The position numbers were made by a program, and so were the translations under genes. A stretch of DNA of 64,000 nucleotides from Alteromonas sp. ASW11-130 (lineage in GTDB: Bacteria > Pseudomonadota > Gammaproteobacteria > Enterobacterales > Alteromonadaceae). Location: NCBI RefSeq assembly GCF_026183735.1, contig NZ_JAPFRE010000005.1, forward strand, positions 1-64,000, in the 5' to 3' direction. How positions within the stretch are numbered: the first letter of the stretch is position 1; each line of letters opens with the position of its first letter. Below are positions 1 to 8,592 of this stretch, piece after piece. The notes under the pieces are model-generated. The model saw only the letters and a program-made list of their open reading frames with translations, was not told the origin of the DNA and did not search any database.

Positions 1-336
1 CGTATGCAGATTGAAGAGGGCTTTAGAGACATGAAAAGCACGAAGTTCGGATTAGGTTACGAACAAAACAAGAGTGTCAAAAAGCAGCGTCTTACGCTAT
101 TAGTGCTGCTGACTACACTGGCTTCTCTACTTGCTATACTTCTTGGTATGGTGCTCGTCTCTTCGAATAAACATCGCCGATACCAAGCCAATACCGAGAC
201 CAGGAATGTATTATCGTTCCACTACCTTGGGCTCAGAGCCATCGCTTGCCGAATACGGTTTACCATGCGACAGTGGAAAGCTGCACTGGAGTGGTACAGC
301 TCCTTGATAGACAAGGCCTGGGCTGGAAGCGTATGA
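1..336 (+). CDS. IS4-family transposase, C-terminal part (cut by window edge)
   Basis: This is the C-terminal end of a DDE transposase that catalyses IS excision and insertion. The first codons read R-M-Q-I-E-E-G-F-R-D-M-K, which fits the R-(3)-E-(6)-K part of the IS4-family YREK signature and includes the third catalytic acid. It continues into the family's usual tail, with a hydrophobic helix and then an HRRYQAN motif. No stop or frameshift is seen in this part, so the gene may be intact beyond the edge. The upstream catalytic Asp residues are not visible. Confidence 0.8.
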   Translation, partial: RMQIEEGFRDMKSTKFGLGYEQNKSVKKQRLTLLVLLTTLASLLAILLGMVLVSSNKHRRYQANTETRNVLSFHYLGLRAIACRIRFTMRQWKAALEWYSSLIDKAWAGSV

Positions 337-372
337 AATCAAATTCGTGGGGATCCCTCAGACTCTGACCCC
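1..372 (+). mobile_element. Right end of an IS4-family insertion sequence
   Basis: Only the distal end of the element lies in the window. It holds the last 111 codons of a DDE transposase (stop at 334-336) and then a short non-coding tail. The tail ends in GACTCTGACCCC (361-372), whose complement GGGGTCAGAGTC resembles an IS terminal inverted repeat. The element ends 13 bases from the stop codon of the convergent chemoreceptor gene, so the insertion left that gene whole. The left end and target duplication lie outside the window, so the exact boundary is inferred. Confidence 0.75.
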
Positions 373-384
373 TTTTTAAGATAA

Positions 385-2295
385 TTAAACTCTGAATTGC
401 GCGATGGTATGCCCTAATCCATGAATTTGCTGTTTAAGGGATTCACTTTCTTTCGCGTTTTGGTCGGCTTTTGCGTTTACTTGCGCAGAAATGTCTCTTA
501 TTTTCAGCACGTTTTTATTCACATCTGCGGTAACCTGAGTCTGCTGGCTTATCGCTTCGGCCACCTGCACTGTCATATCTACAATCATCGCAATATCATC
601 GGTCATGGTGGTGAGTGCACCGCTCGCTTCCGCCACTTTCTGTGCACTGCGCGTTCCTTGTTCTTGGCACGTCTTCATCTCAGTGACGATAGTTTTAGTG
701 CGATCTTGCAGCGTAGAAATGATTGACTCTATTTCCTGTGTCGATTCTTGCGTTCGCATTGCTAAGTTCCGAACTTCATCAGCGACCACCGCAAACCCAC
801 GTCCCTGTTCGCCTGCTCTGGCGGCCTCTATGGCTGCATTTAAGGCGAGTAAATTTGTCTGCTCAGCGATGCCGCGAATAACATCTAATACAGATCCGAT
901 TGTGTGGCTATCGTCCTCTAATTGACCCACTACTTTTCCAACTTCGTCTAGTCGCTCAGACAAGGTAGTGATTTCGCGCGCACTATTATCGATATCTTCT
1001 TTGCGCGAGATGGTATCGGCACGCGTAGCTTCCGCTCTTTCAGCCATCATATTAGTATTATTAGACACATCGGAAATGCTGGCTTCCATTTCATTAGCGG
1101 CCGTAGCCACCATATCACTCTGCACTTCTTGTTCGTGCATACCTTCGCTCGTGCTGATGACATTATCAGCCAGGTTGCCAATTGTTTTCTCAATCGATTT
1201 AATTGTCTTGCTTACTTCTTGCAAAATTGTTTGAAACTGTGAAAGCAGCGCGTCCATAAATGAACTTAGCCCTGCCAATTCAGACCGTCCCTGAACCTCT
1301 GTCCGTAAGGTTAAATCGTTGGTGCGACGTATTTGTTGTACCCGGTCGTTAATTTGCGTAAGGGGCTTAATAATGGCCCGCATAATATACCAGTTAGAAG
1401 CCAGAATAACCCCGATAATTACAACAACCGCAACAATGGTTAACATGACCGCTTGTTGTTCACTGTCGGCTAAACTGGCTTGAGCGGACGCTTCCAACTT
1501 GTCCAAAGAGACTTCAGTTTGGTGTACTGCTTCTCGCATTTCACCCAGCTTACCTTGGTCTGCAGACAATCCCAGCTCCTGCTGTTTATCTACCAAAGTT
1601 CGAAACTGAGCCTGATAGTTATTAATGGTTGCAATAAGGTTGGCTTCAACCTGAGGAGTGTAATTGGCGTTGCGCACTTGATTAATAAACTTATCAACAT
1701 TCTGACTAAACCTATCCAGATACTTCATATCGAGCCGTAGCATAAAGTCTTTTTCGTTACGTCTAAGCTGTAACATGCTAGCGAGAAGCGCATCTTCATT
1801 GTTATTTTCCAGAATTTCCTCAACCGCGTGGACGGAAGCGCGCAACCCTCCGTATAATCCGTCTTTCGGGTTTAATCCTATCTGCTGTTGTAATACAACG
1901 AGTTCATTAAATGCGGTATGGTAATTTTGCAGATGTTGTTGCAAATTATTAACTGGACCAACGTCTATCTCCTTCTCAGCCAAACGCGTTTTTAAGTTTA
2001 CTATCTCTTGTTGCAGTTGGTTGTAATTCTGATTGAGCTTCTGTTGATATTTTAAATCTACTCTGGCCAGAAAATCCTTTTCGTTTCGTCTTAAAAGCAA
2101 AATCCCTGCTTCAACCGCCTTTAGCTCAGTAAGCGCCTGCGCCGTATCGGCCTGGGATCGCGTATCACGCATAAGCGCTGCCACGAGAATAATCAGGCCT
2201 ATTGCGGTGATGACCGCATTTAACGTTAGCTTTTGGCGGATGGTAAGATCCCACGAAAACATTTTCACAATACGTATACCTCTGGAAAATAACAT
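385..2295 (-). CDS. Methyl-accepting chemotaxis protein with HBM sensor domain
   Basis: Membrane chemoreceptor that would signal through CheW/CheA to the flagellar motor. Residues 24-44 and about 284-306 are membrane helices flanking a periplasmic helical sensor. The sensor contains two copies of an LRRNEKDF motif (about 68-75 and 177-184), each followed by a D-x-KY segment, the mark of the helical bimodular (HBM) fold known from McpS-type receptors. A HAMP linker (about 306-360) leads to the signalling hairpin, whose conserved tip is at about 478-512 ([20 protein letters not shown]). It ends in QFRV like other intact receptors. An alternative start is Met12. The ligand is unknown; HBM receptors often bind organic acids. 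The gene is monocistronic, and the IS4 end lies just past its stop. Confidence 0.93.
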   Translation of the reverse strand: MLFSRGIRIVKMFSWDLTIRQKLTLNAVITAIGLIILVAALMRDTRSQADTAQALTELKAVEAGILLLRRNEKDFLARVDLKYQQKLNQNYNQLQQEIVNLKTRLAEKEIDVGPVNNLQQHLQNYHTAFNELVVLQQQIGLNPKDGLYGGLRASVHAVEEILENNNEDALLASMLQLRRNEKDFMLRLDMKYLDRFSQNVDKFINQVRNANYTPQVEANLIATINNYQAQFRTLVDKQQELGLSADQGKLGEMREAVHQTEVSLDKLEASAQASLADSEQQAVMLTIVAVVVIIGVILASNWYIMRAIIKPLTQINDRVQQIRRTNDLTLRTEVQGRSELAGLSSFMDALLSQFQTILQEVSKTIKSIEKTIGNLADNVISTSEGMHEQEVQSDMVATAANEMEASISDVSNNTNMMAERAEATRADTISRKEDIDNSAREITTLSERLDEVGKVVGQLEDDSHTIGSVLDVIRGIAEQTNLLALNAAIEAARAGEQGRGFAVVADEVRNLAMRTQESTQEIESIISTLQDRTKTIVTEMKTCQEQGTRSAQKVAEASGALTTMTDDIAMIVDMTVQVAEAISQQTQVTADVNKNVLKIRDISAQVNAKADQNAKESESLKQQIHGLGHTIAQFRV

Positions 2296-2511
2296 TGCGG
2301 TTAACTTATATTAGTAAAAGCCTCAATATTTGCCATAATATTCAGGTTTTTGCTTTAGTCAGGGTATGGTAAACCAAGAAACTGATAAACCGGATTAGCT
2401 TATCAATAAAGATAATCAGGTATGATAATTTATATCAGAAATTCACTTTCGGTTGCGATACAAAGCATGTCCATGATTTTTAACTGACGAATTGGTGACA
2501 AATATTATGAC

Positions 2512-2540
2512 TTGTCACAAAACTGTCACATAGATGTCAT
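2512..2540 (+). promoter_or_regulatory. Triple PhoB half-site (tandem Pho box) upstream of porin
   Basis: Three 7-bp units, TTGTCAC (2512-2518), CTGTCAC (2523-2529) and ATGTCAT (2534-2540), are spaced exactly 11 bp apart. The Pho box consensus is two CTGTCAT-like units separated by 4 bp, so this is two overlapping Pho boxes in phase with the DNA helix. They replace a normal -35 region, and a possible -10 (CATGTT, 2552-2557) follows at a suitable distance. The site predicts induction of the downstream porin by PhoB in phosphate starvation. Confidence 0.8.
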
Positions 2541-2583
2541 ATCGTACGCGCCATGTTGAGGCCTTTTTTAGGAAATTTGTATT

Positions 2584-3492
2584 ATGCGTTTTATTAAACC
2601 TCTTTCATTCGCTGTATTATCAGCGCTAGGTATGTCTTCTGTTTATGCCGATTCCCTTAGTGTTTACGGTAAAGTAAATGTGAGTGGCCAAATGTCTGAT
2701 GAAGGCGAAGGCAGCTACACTGAGTTGAAAAGTAATGCCTCACGCTTTGGCGTTAAAGGTGACTATAAACTAACCGAAAACCTAGAAGCCGTTTATTTAC
2801 TGGAATGGCAGGTTGATGTTGCAGATGCATCTGGCTCGGATAACCTTAAGTCACGTAACCAGTATGTGGGTCTGAAGGGCGACTTCGGAACAGTTTTGGT
2901 TGGACGTAGAGACACCGTGCTTAAGGATTTAAGTAAACCGGCTGACATGTTCAACGATTATGAAGGTGACCTTAAGGCGTTGTGGAAGGGTGAAAACCGT
3001 ATGAGTAACTCTGTTACTTATATCAGCCCGACTTTTTCAGGATTCACAGGCTCTGTGACTTATATTGCCGAAGATGAAGTAGAAGGCTCAGACGGTGTGT
3101 CAGCGGCCTTGTCTTTTGGTGATAAAAAGCTCAAAAAATCTAACCTTTACGCTGCCGTAGCAATTGACAGCGAAGTAAAAGGATATGATGCGCAGCGTGC
3201 GATTGTGCACGCTAAATTCGACGACTGGACGGTGGGTGGTATCTTACACAACCAGGAAGCGGTAGTTGATGGAAAAAGCGAAAACGGTTTCACCTTAAGT
3301 ACATCTTACAGCTTCAATGACTGGAAATTTAAAGCTCAACATCAAACTCTTGAAGATGATTCTAGCACGTCGATTGGCGCAGACTACAAACTAGCTAAAA
3401 ACACGAAAGCTTATGTCTGGTATACCGATGCTGCTCTCGAAAACAGCGAAGATAAAAACTGGTTAGGTGTAGGTTTAGAACATAAGTTCTAA
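2584..3492 (+). CDS. Gram-negative porin, probably phosphate-regulated
   Basis: Outer-membrane diffusion channel of the general Gram-negative porin family. Residues 1-22 form a signal peptide ending VYA. The mature part begins DSLSVYGKVNVSG and carries typical strands such as ASRFGVKGDYKL and NQYVGLKGDFGTVLVGRR. The protein ends in phenylalanine (LEHKF), the usual terminal aromatic recognised by the BAM machinery. At 302 residues it is slightly shorter than many family members. A good Shine-Dalgarno (AGGAA, 2570-2574) supports the start. The three PhoB half-sites just upstream suggest a phosphate-starvation porin comparable in role to PhoE. Anion selectivity cannot be judged from the sequence. 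Confidence 0.9.
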   Translation: MRFIKPLSFAVLSALGMSSVYADSLSVYGKVNVSGQMSDEGEGSYTELKSNASRFGVKGDYKLTENLEAVYLLEWQVDVADASGSDNLKSRNQYVGLKGDFGTVLVGRRDTVLKDLSKPADMFNDYEGDLKALWKGENRMSNSVTYISPTFSGFTGSVTYIAEDEVEGSDGVSAALSFGDKKLKKSNLYAAVAIDSEVKGYDAQRAIVHAKFDDWTVGGILHNQEAVVDGKSENGFTLSTSYSFNDWKFKAQHQTLEDDSSTSIGADYKLAKNTKAYVWYTDAALENSEDKNWLGVGLEHKF

Positions 3493-3505
3493 TGACCCAT
3501 TCCCC

Positions 3506-3542
3506 AATAATAAACAGGCGCTAGAGCGCCTGTTTATTATTT
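3506..3542 (+). terminator. Rho-independent terminator after porin
   Basis: A 17-bp perfect inverted repeat (left arm 3506-3522, right arm 3525-3541) with a GC core GGCGCT/AGCGCC and a T-rich distal arm lies 14 bases after the porin stop. The arms are AT-rich outside the core, so it could act in both directions. Confidence 0.85.
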
Positions 3543-3570
3543 CACTCGCCCGATATACATTCTTTGCAGA

Positions 3571-4055
3571 CTAATTCAGCGCACCTTTCCGATACTGGCT
3601 TGGCGTACATCCTTCCAGTGCTTTAAAGGCGCGATTAACGCGAAACCGCTTTCTAAACTGGTTGCTTCGATTGCATGTCTACTAGCACGACTAGTTTTAT
3701 ATTTTGACACCTTCAACTTATTCGCTACATCCCCCATTTTAAAATCGGCCTTTAAAAACAGATCTGCCAGTTGCATGTCATTGTCATTATTATTAACGAC
3801 TAATGGTGAAGCAGGTTCTGGTTTTACGTCGTGTGACCTAAGTTGGTATTGCCAAAGTATGACAGCAAAGGTTGCCATCAGTATTAGGGTGGCGACACCC
3901 ACCACATTCAAGAGATAGGCCTGCGAATACATAGCTGGGGGCCGCATACCTTTTCCTATAATTTTACGTGTAAATAGGCTGCCAACAAACGAGGAGGCAG
4001 TGATAATGCGTTGGCCACGCTGAGCACCTGAACGGACTGAATAGCGACGCAGCAC
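3571..4055 (-). pseudogene. Decayed AraC-type regulator with membrane segment
   Basis: The open frame (stop at 3576) has a hydrophobic segment (about residues 45-70) and then a region resembling the first helices of an AraC HTH domain (DVANKLKVSKYKTSRA). After SLESGF the frame goes wrong. A different frame of the same strand reads NRAFKALEGCTPSQYRK and then GALN-stop (stop 3571-3573), which is the canonical end of an AraC-family domain. The gene therefore carries a frameshift and an internal deletion removing most of the second HTH. Its N-terminal sensor part is also short or lost. It is most likely non-functional. The layout recalls membrane-anchored AraC regulators, but the original target cannot be deduced. 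Confidence 0.7.
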
Positions 4056-4544
4056 TTGTCACATCGTTAGCGCCAATGCAGTAGATGACATTAATTGAGT
4101 AACTTCACTAAAGCTACCGTCCAACCAAGTTATAGATTGTGCACCAATCGATTTGCATTAAGATAAAAAAATCAAAACTCCGGTCGACAATAACCAATTC
4201 AGCAATACACGCCGTGAATACGCAGTGATCGATAGACAAGCTTTCACCACCTTGAAATAACGTTCTGGAAAGTAACCAGATAACATTTCAGGTGGCACAG
4301 GTGCTGATTGCGAGAATATACTGATAGGGTCCGCGCATTTTCTGCATAATTACCATATTGAAAACGGCCATACGATGGTTCGGCTCTACCGTCCAATTCA
4401 ACAACGCGCGCCGTCTAGAAATTGGGCACTAAACGCAACGTCTTTAGCTATACATTCTTGACCACTTAAGGCCTGTGTGGATTCGTCTTACGCTTTAAGC
4501 AGTTTCATTTATACGTTTGTTTGTATTTATAATTTTGGTCAGCG
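4056..4544. other. Non-coding or degenerate stretch
   Basis: There is no credible gene in these 489 bases. They follow the broken AraC-type gene and may hold remains of its 5' half, because minus-strand frames show short hydrophobic stretches interrupted by stops. A 22-base segment occurs twice with four differences (4194-4215 and 4393-4414). The second copy starts an imperfect inverted repeat, CCAATT (4393) to AATTGG (4425). I cannot assign a function. Confidence 0.5.
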
Positions 4545-6515
4545 TTAGTCCAATAAGGTAAACGCTAATTCAGTTTTTTCTACAAACCTATCGAAGATAT
4601 ATTTTTTATGTTTACTCTCAGGTACAAAAACATAGCAGGGCGGCCGCGGAGCCGTTTCTTGCAATTCATACCATAACGCATCAAGCGCTTCAAAGCCCTC
4701 TACAATATACGTTTCGCCCCAAGTAGTGGAATAGGCGACCAACACTTCTTCCACCGTAACTTTTGCGCGCGAAGTAGTAAAATTTAATATCACCATGCAC
4801 TTTTTAATGTGTTGCGGAGCAAGCAAGTCTTCCCGGGGAAGTGCATTAATTTTGACAGGGGGAAATAAATCCAATGTGTGTTTGATCAGGTTTTGCGCAT
4901 CAAATTCGGTGATGGGGTCGGTATCATAGTCGAGAAAAATCTGGGTGTCGTTATTTACAATTCGGTTACTCACACCCCACATAAAAAGACGAACAGGACA
5001 TGAAAATTGAATCATCTTTGTTTCATCTAGCACCTCGCCATGTTGGCCTAACAGGTCGCCAGAATATGCGCTCCACACCTTTTTATTATTTCGTTTTTTA
5101 GCCAGCTTAAGGGTTACTTTCGGACAATAAACCCGATTATCAAAGCCACTTCGCAAAAACGCGACTTTGTGTTCCTTTTTTGAATAAAAAGTATCAAGTC
5201 TCCTGCCTATAACCGTCATGTCTTCTTTACTTACCAGTTGGTGTTCTTTTGCAAGTTTGCCTGACATCCTGCGATAGCATTGAATAAGAAAACGATGAAT
5301 TCGTCGTGATAACTGCACCAGTTCTTGAAAAGACCACTCATCCAGATTATCTAAATGCCGTATTTCTGACTTTATCCAGCCCCATTGTTTAGCGTATCCA
5401 GCCAGAATCCGTCGCTTAAAGGTGGCCTGTCCCTCTCTTACCGGATAACTAAGCCGGGGGGCACATTTAATATATAAGCACTCTCTTAAGAGTGTAACTA
5501 CTTCGTACTGCTCTTTCGACTCGTAATGCTGAATAAGTTGATCGAACATGAGGGCATAAGGATCGATGACCGCTACGGATCCTGGAGCATCATCTCCGTT
5601 ATGCACACGTTTTTTCAATAAATTACATAAAGGCTGCTCGTGCTCGAGGTTTTCTAAAAATACCTCCAGCTTGGCCATCTTTAGCACTGACTTGAAGGGT
5701 GAATCCATCGCCTTTCCTAGCTGCCAGATGGCGGCCCCAAATAGTTCGTTAGGGTCTAATTTTTCCAAATGGCCAAGATCCATAAACCAATTAGGATCGG
5801 GGGAGCCGCCCTCATTAAGTTGATCCATCAGCGAATAGTATTGCTGCTCGGAAAATGTTTCGGGCACCAGCCACCAAAAAGGAGCCTTTCCCGCCACCAC
5901 TATGTTGGTAGTATAAAACTCGGCCTTAAGCAAAACAGCTTGCGCAGAACCAGCGCTTTCCCCCTCCGCTACACCAAAATCACACGCTTTGACCCGGTTA
6001 ATATCAGACAAGAAGAAGTGTATTTCAATTCCATACTCGGCTTCGGCCCATTGCTCTATGGCAGTCAACTTAGTCTGCAATAGCACTTGTGCTTCTGACG
6101 ACAGCGAATTACCACTAATGCACACCCAATAGTCAAAATCGGAATCGGTAGATTGGGCGATAGTGCCAATACTGCCCATTAACACTAACGCATCTATCGC
6201 ACGCTTTCGCGGCCATAGCTGCCTAATATCGTCAAACCGTCCATGCAACGTGGGAAAAACTTCACATAATGCGTTTTTTATCTGGTCACGATACGAATAG
6301 TTATTGAGACCGAAAGGTGTATTTTCGTTTTCAATATAGCCGGGTAAATCGGGGTGATTAACATGCAACAAGAAAGGTAAAACATGAAAAAGTGGGCGAT
6401 GTTCTTCGGACAGCAATGATAAAGACCGTTCAATGCGAGCTTTGTTATAACGTAGTACTCTCAGCAGACGTATTGTCAGGTTTTGATTGACAGTGAGAGT
6501 TTGTTGCGATGCCAT
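4545..6515 (-). CDS. Class I adenylate cyclase, short form
   Basis: Predicted cytoplasmic enzyme making cAMP from ATP. The N-terminal two thirds align by eye with enterobacterial CyaA. A helical start includes HHP/HPDLPGY-type segments, then the nucleotidyltransferase motif LMGSIGTIAQSTDSDFDYWV (about 112-131) with Gly-Ser at 114-115 and the metal-binding Asp pair at 126 and 128, and then an LLLKAEFY-like block. At 656 residues it lacks much of the C-terminal regulatory region of the roughly 850-residue E. coli enzyme. It could therefore be a second, differently controlled cyclase. It lies 170 bases downstream of the c-di-GMP operon on the same strand and probably has its own promoter in that gap. 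Product class is well supported; its role relative to another CyaA is inference. Confidence 0.85.
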   Translation of the reverse strand: MASQQTLTVNQNLTIRLLRVLRYNKARIERSLSLLSEEHRPLFHVLPFLLHVNHPDLPGYIENENTPFGLNNYSYRDQIKNALCEVFPTLHGRFDDIRQLWPRKRAIDALVLMGSIGTIAQSTDSDFDYWVCISGNSLSSEAQVLLQTKLTAIEQWAEAEYGIEIHFFLSDINRVKACDFGVAEGESAGSAQAVLLKAEFYTTNIVVAGKAPFWWLVPETFSEQQYYSLMDQLNEGGSPDPNWFMDLGHLEKLDPNELFGAAIWQLGKAMDSPFKSVLKMAKLEVFLENLEHEQPLCNLLKKRVHNGDDAPGSVAVIDPYALMFDQLIQHYESKEQYEVVTLLRECLYIKCAPRLSYPVREGQATFKRRILAGYAKQWGWIKSEIRHLDNLDEWSFQELVQLSRRIHRFLIQCYRRMSGKLAKEHQLVSKEDMTVIGRRLDTFYSKKEHKVAFLRSGFDNRVYCPKVTLKLAKKRNNKKVWSAYSGDLLGQHGEVLDETKMIQFSCPVRLFMWGVSNRIVNNDTQIFLDYDTDPITEFDAQNLIKHTLDLFPPVKINALPREDLLAPQHIKKCMVILNFTTSRAKVTVEEVLVAYSTTWGETYIVEGFEALDALWYELQETAPRPPCYVFVPESKHKKYIFDRFVEKTELAFTLLD

Positions 6516-6684
6516 TGCGCTCTGTTTCTAAAAAATTTCCAAAATAAAGAGTAACACGAACACTTCGCTACGCAACTTTTGAATCAATCCATTAGGAAAG
6601 AAATTTAATGGCGATCTTTCAAAATGCTCACTATTTATTCACACCTTAGACCTTTGACTGACCTTACGATATTGCGTATGTCGG

Positions 6685-8592
6685 CTAAGCCGCGCAAGCC
6701 TGCTGTTTAAGTAGACGAAGAAAGTTGTCGCTGGGAACGGGGGGTGACCAAAAATAGCCCTGTCCGTAGACACACCCTTGGGCTATCAGTTCTCGGGCTG
6801 TTTGCTCATCTTCTACGCCTTCAGCCACATTTTCTAAGTCCATTACGCGACTCATTTTAATGATAGCGTTAACGATGTGTTGTTGTTGGGTGTTTTGCAG
6901 CATATTTCGAACGAAAGACATATCTATTTTAAGGGTGGAGGCGTTAAAGTGGCTCAGATAATTCAAATTCGAATACCCCGTGCCAAAGTCATCAATGGCA
7001 AAATTAATTCCTTTTTCAGCCATTACATGAATTTGCTGTTTAACATGCTCTGCATTGTCGATAAATAATGATTCCGTTATTTCCAGTTCAAGCATATTAG
7101 GATCAAGATTATATTTTTGTAGTGCTCGAAAAACCTGGCTTGGTAAGTTTCCACGCTTAAACTGGACCGGTGATAAATTAACGGCGACGGTGATGCCTTT
7201 CATACCAATTTTTTGCCACTTCGCACATTCTTTACACGCACTTTCTATTACCCATTTTCCAATTTCGTTAATTAAACCAGACTCTTCGGCCACAGGGATA
7301 AATTCATTTGGGGGGACGATAGTTCCATTTTTATGCCATCTTATAAGCGCCTCTGCGCCCACAATGGTGTTTGTTGCCAAATGGACTTTAGGTTGATAAT
7401 AGAGCGAAAACTCATTATGTTCGATAGCGTGTTTTAATTCGCGTATCATATCTAATCGCCGGACAATAGAGCTTTCCATTTCACTATCGTAAAAATAATA
7501 CGAATTGGGCTCATCTTCCTTAGCCTTGTACACTGCAAAACTAGCTTTGCGATGCAAATCGGTATACGTGGTGCCGTCAAAAGGTGCTGCCGCTACGCCT
7601 ATTGAACAGTTTATTTCATATCCATAATCGGGCATAGATACTGGCATTATCGTCATGCGGATAATTTGGTTACAAAAATCATTAAGACTTTCGTAGTCGG
7701 GAACGCGCTTGGTAAACGAAAACTCAATATTAGAAGTGTGATAAACCCTTGTCTTATCATCAACAAGATTTTCAAACCGTTTTGCTAGCAATTCCAATAA
7801 TTGATTTCCAAAAGAATGCCCTAGCGTAGAATTAATCCAGTTAAAGTTATTTAGGTGCAGGCTAATAAAACCTAACAGGCTCCCATTCTTAGGATTTTTC
7901 TGAAAGTACACTTGAATGTCATGTTTGCAACTCACTGCATTCGGTAGCCCCGTCAATTCACTATATAAAATACGTTTCTTTGACTCTTCGTTAGCAAGGC
8001 GGTTTTGCTCTTTTTGTTGCGATAATTTCGTAATGAGTGCGCGTATAAATTTACCGATAACGGCAATGCCTAGACCGTAGGTAACCAGTAAAATAGCCAT
8101 ATCATTGGCTTTGGCCCAGGCTGAATAAGCGGTAAGTACGTTATTGTCAATCATCCTGCTTGACACTGCATAAGCAATAAAATAATAACTGGATAGCATA
8201 AATCCAACGAGCGGTATTACCATTATGCGACTGCCTAAAAATACGGCAAATATCACGACAAAGGGATACAGTAATAACGCCGTGTCATACAGGCCATCAA
8301 AGTAAAAAGCTTTGGATACGGTGAAGATAGTAACCGTCCAGAGCATCATGCCGGCCACTATATTGGTTGTGTCTGTAGTTAAGAACCAATTCAGTCCTAT
8401 TAGGATAGCCACAATTGCAAGACTTTCGACTATCCATTCGCCTTTTAAATGGATTGCACTACTGAAACTCATCAAAATGAACAGAATGATGAATACAACA
8501 CTAACTGCCTTAACCTGGGTAACCCGAGACTTGATATCTTCAAGTGTAAGCAACGCACCGAATGCTCGCCACAGACTTGCCGACTCAGACAT
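6685..8592 (-). CDS. Membrane EAL-domain c-di-GMP phosphodiesterase with degenerate GGDEF
   Basis: Inner-membrane enzyme predicted to hydrolyse c-di-GMP. About six hydrophobic helices fill residues 28-184 and form a MASE-like sensor of unknown ligand. A GGDEF-like domain (about 205-370) has TSNIEF where GGDEF should be (around 286-291), so it cannot be a cyclase and may bind GTP or be structural. The EAL domain (about 380-630) keeps the catalytic set: E414-A-L, NLSPVQF, ELEITES, DDFGTG (534-539), a KID lysine and the AEGVE glutamate. It is the last gene of a four-gene operon and overlaps the diguanylate cyclase by 8 bases, so opposing enzymes are made together. Confidence 0.92.
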   Translation of the reverse strand: MSESASLWRAFGALLTLEDIKSRVTQVKAVSVVFIILFILMSFSSAIHLKGEWIVESLAIVAILIGLNWFLTTDTTNIVAGMMLWTVTIFTVSKAFYFDGLYDTALLLYPFVVIFAVFLGSRIMVIPLVGFMLSSYYFIAYAVSSRMIDNNVLTAYSAWAKANDMAILLVTYGLGIAVIGKFIRALITKLSQQKEQNRLANEESKKRILYSELTGLPNAVSCKHDIQVYFQKNPKNGSLLGFISLHLNNFNWINSTLGHSFGNQLLELLAKRFENLVDDKTRVYHTSNIEFSFTKRVPDYESLNDFCNQIIRMTIMPVSMPDYGYEINCSIGVAAAPFDGTTYTDLHRKASFAVYKAKEDEPNSYYFYDSEMESSIVRRLDMIRELKHAIEHNEFSLYYQPKVHLATNTIVGAEALIRWHKNGTIVPPNEFIPVAEESGLINEIGKWVIESACKECAKWQKIGMKGITVAVNLSPVQFKRGNLPSQVFRALQKYNLDPNMLELEITESLFIDNAEHVKQQIHVMAEKGINFAIDDFGTGYSNLNYLSHFNASTLKIDMSFVRNMLQNTQQQHIVNAIIKMSRVMDLENVAEGVEDEQTARELIAQGCVYGQGYFWSPPVPSDNFLRLLKQQACAA

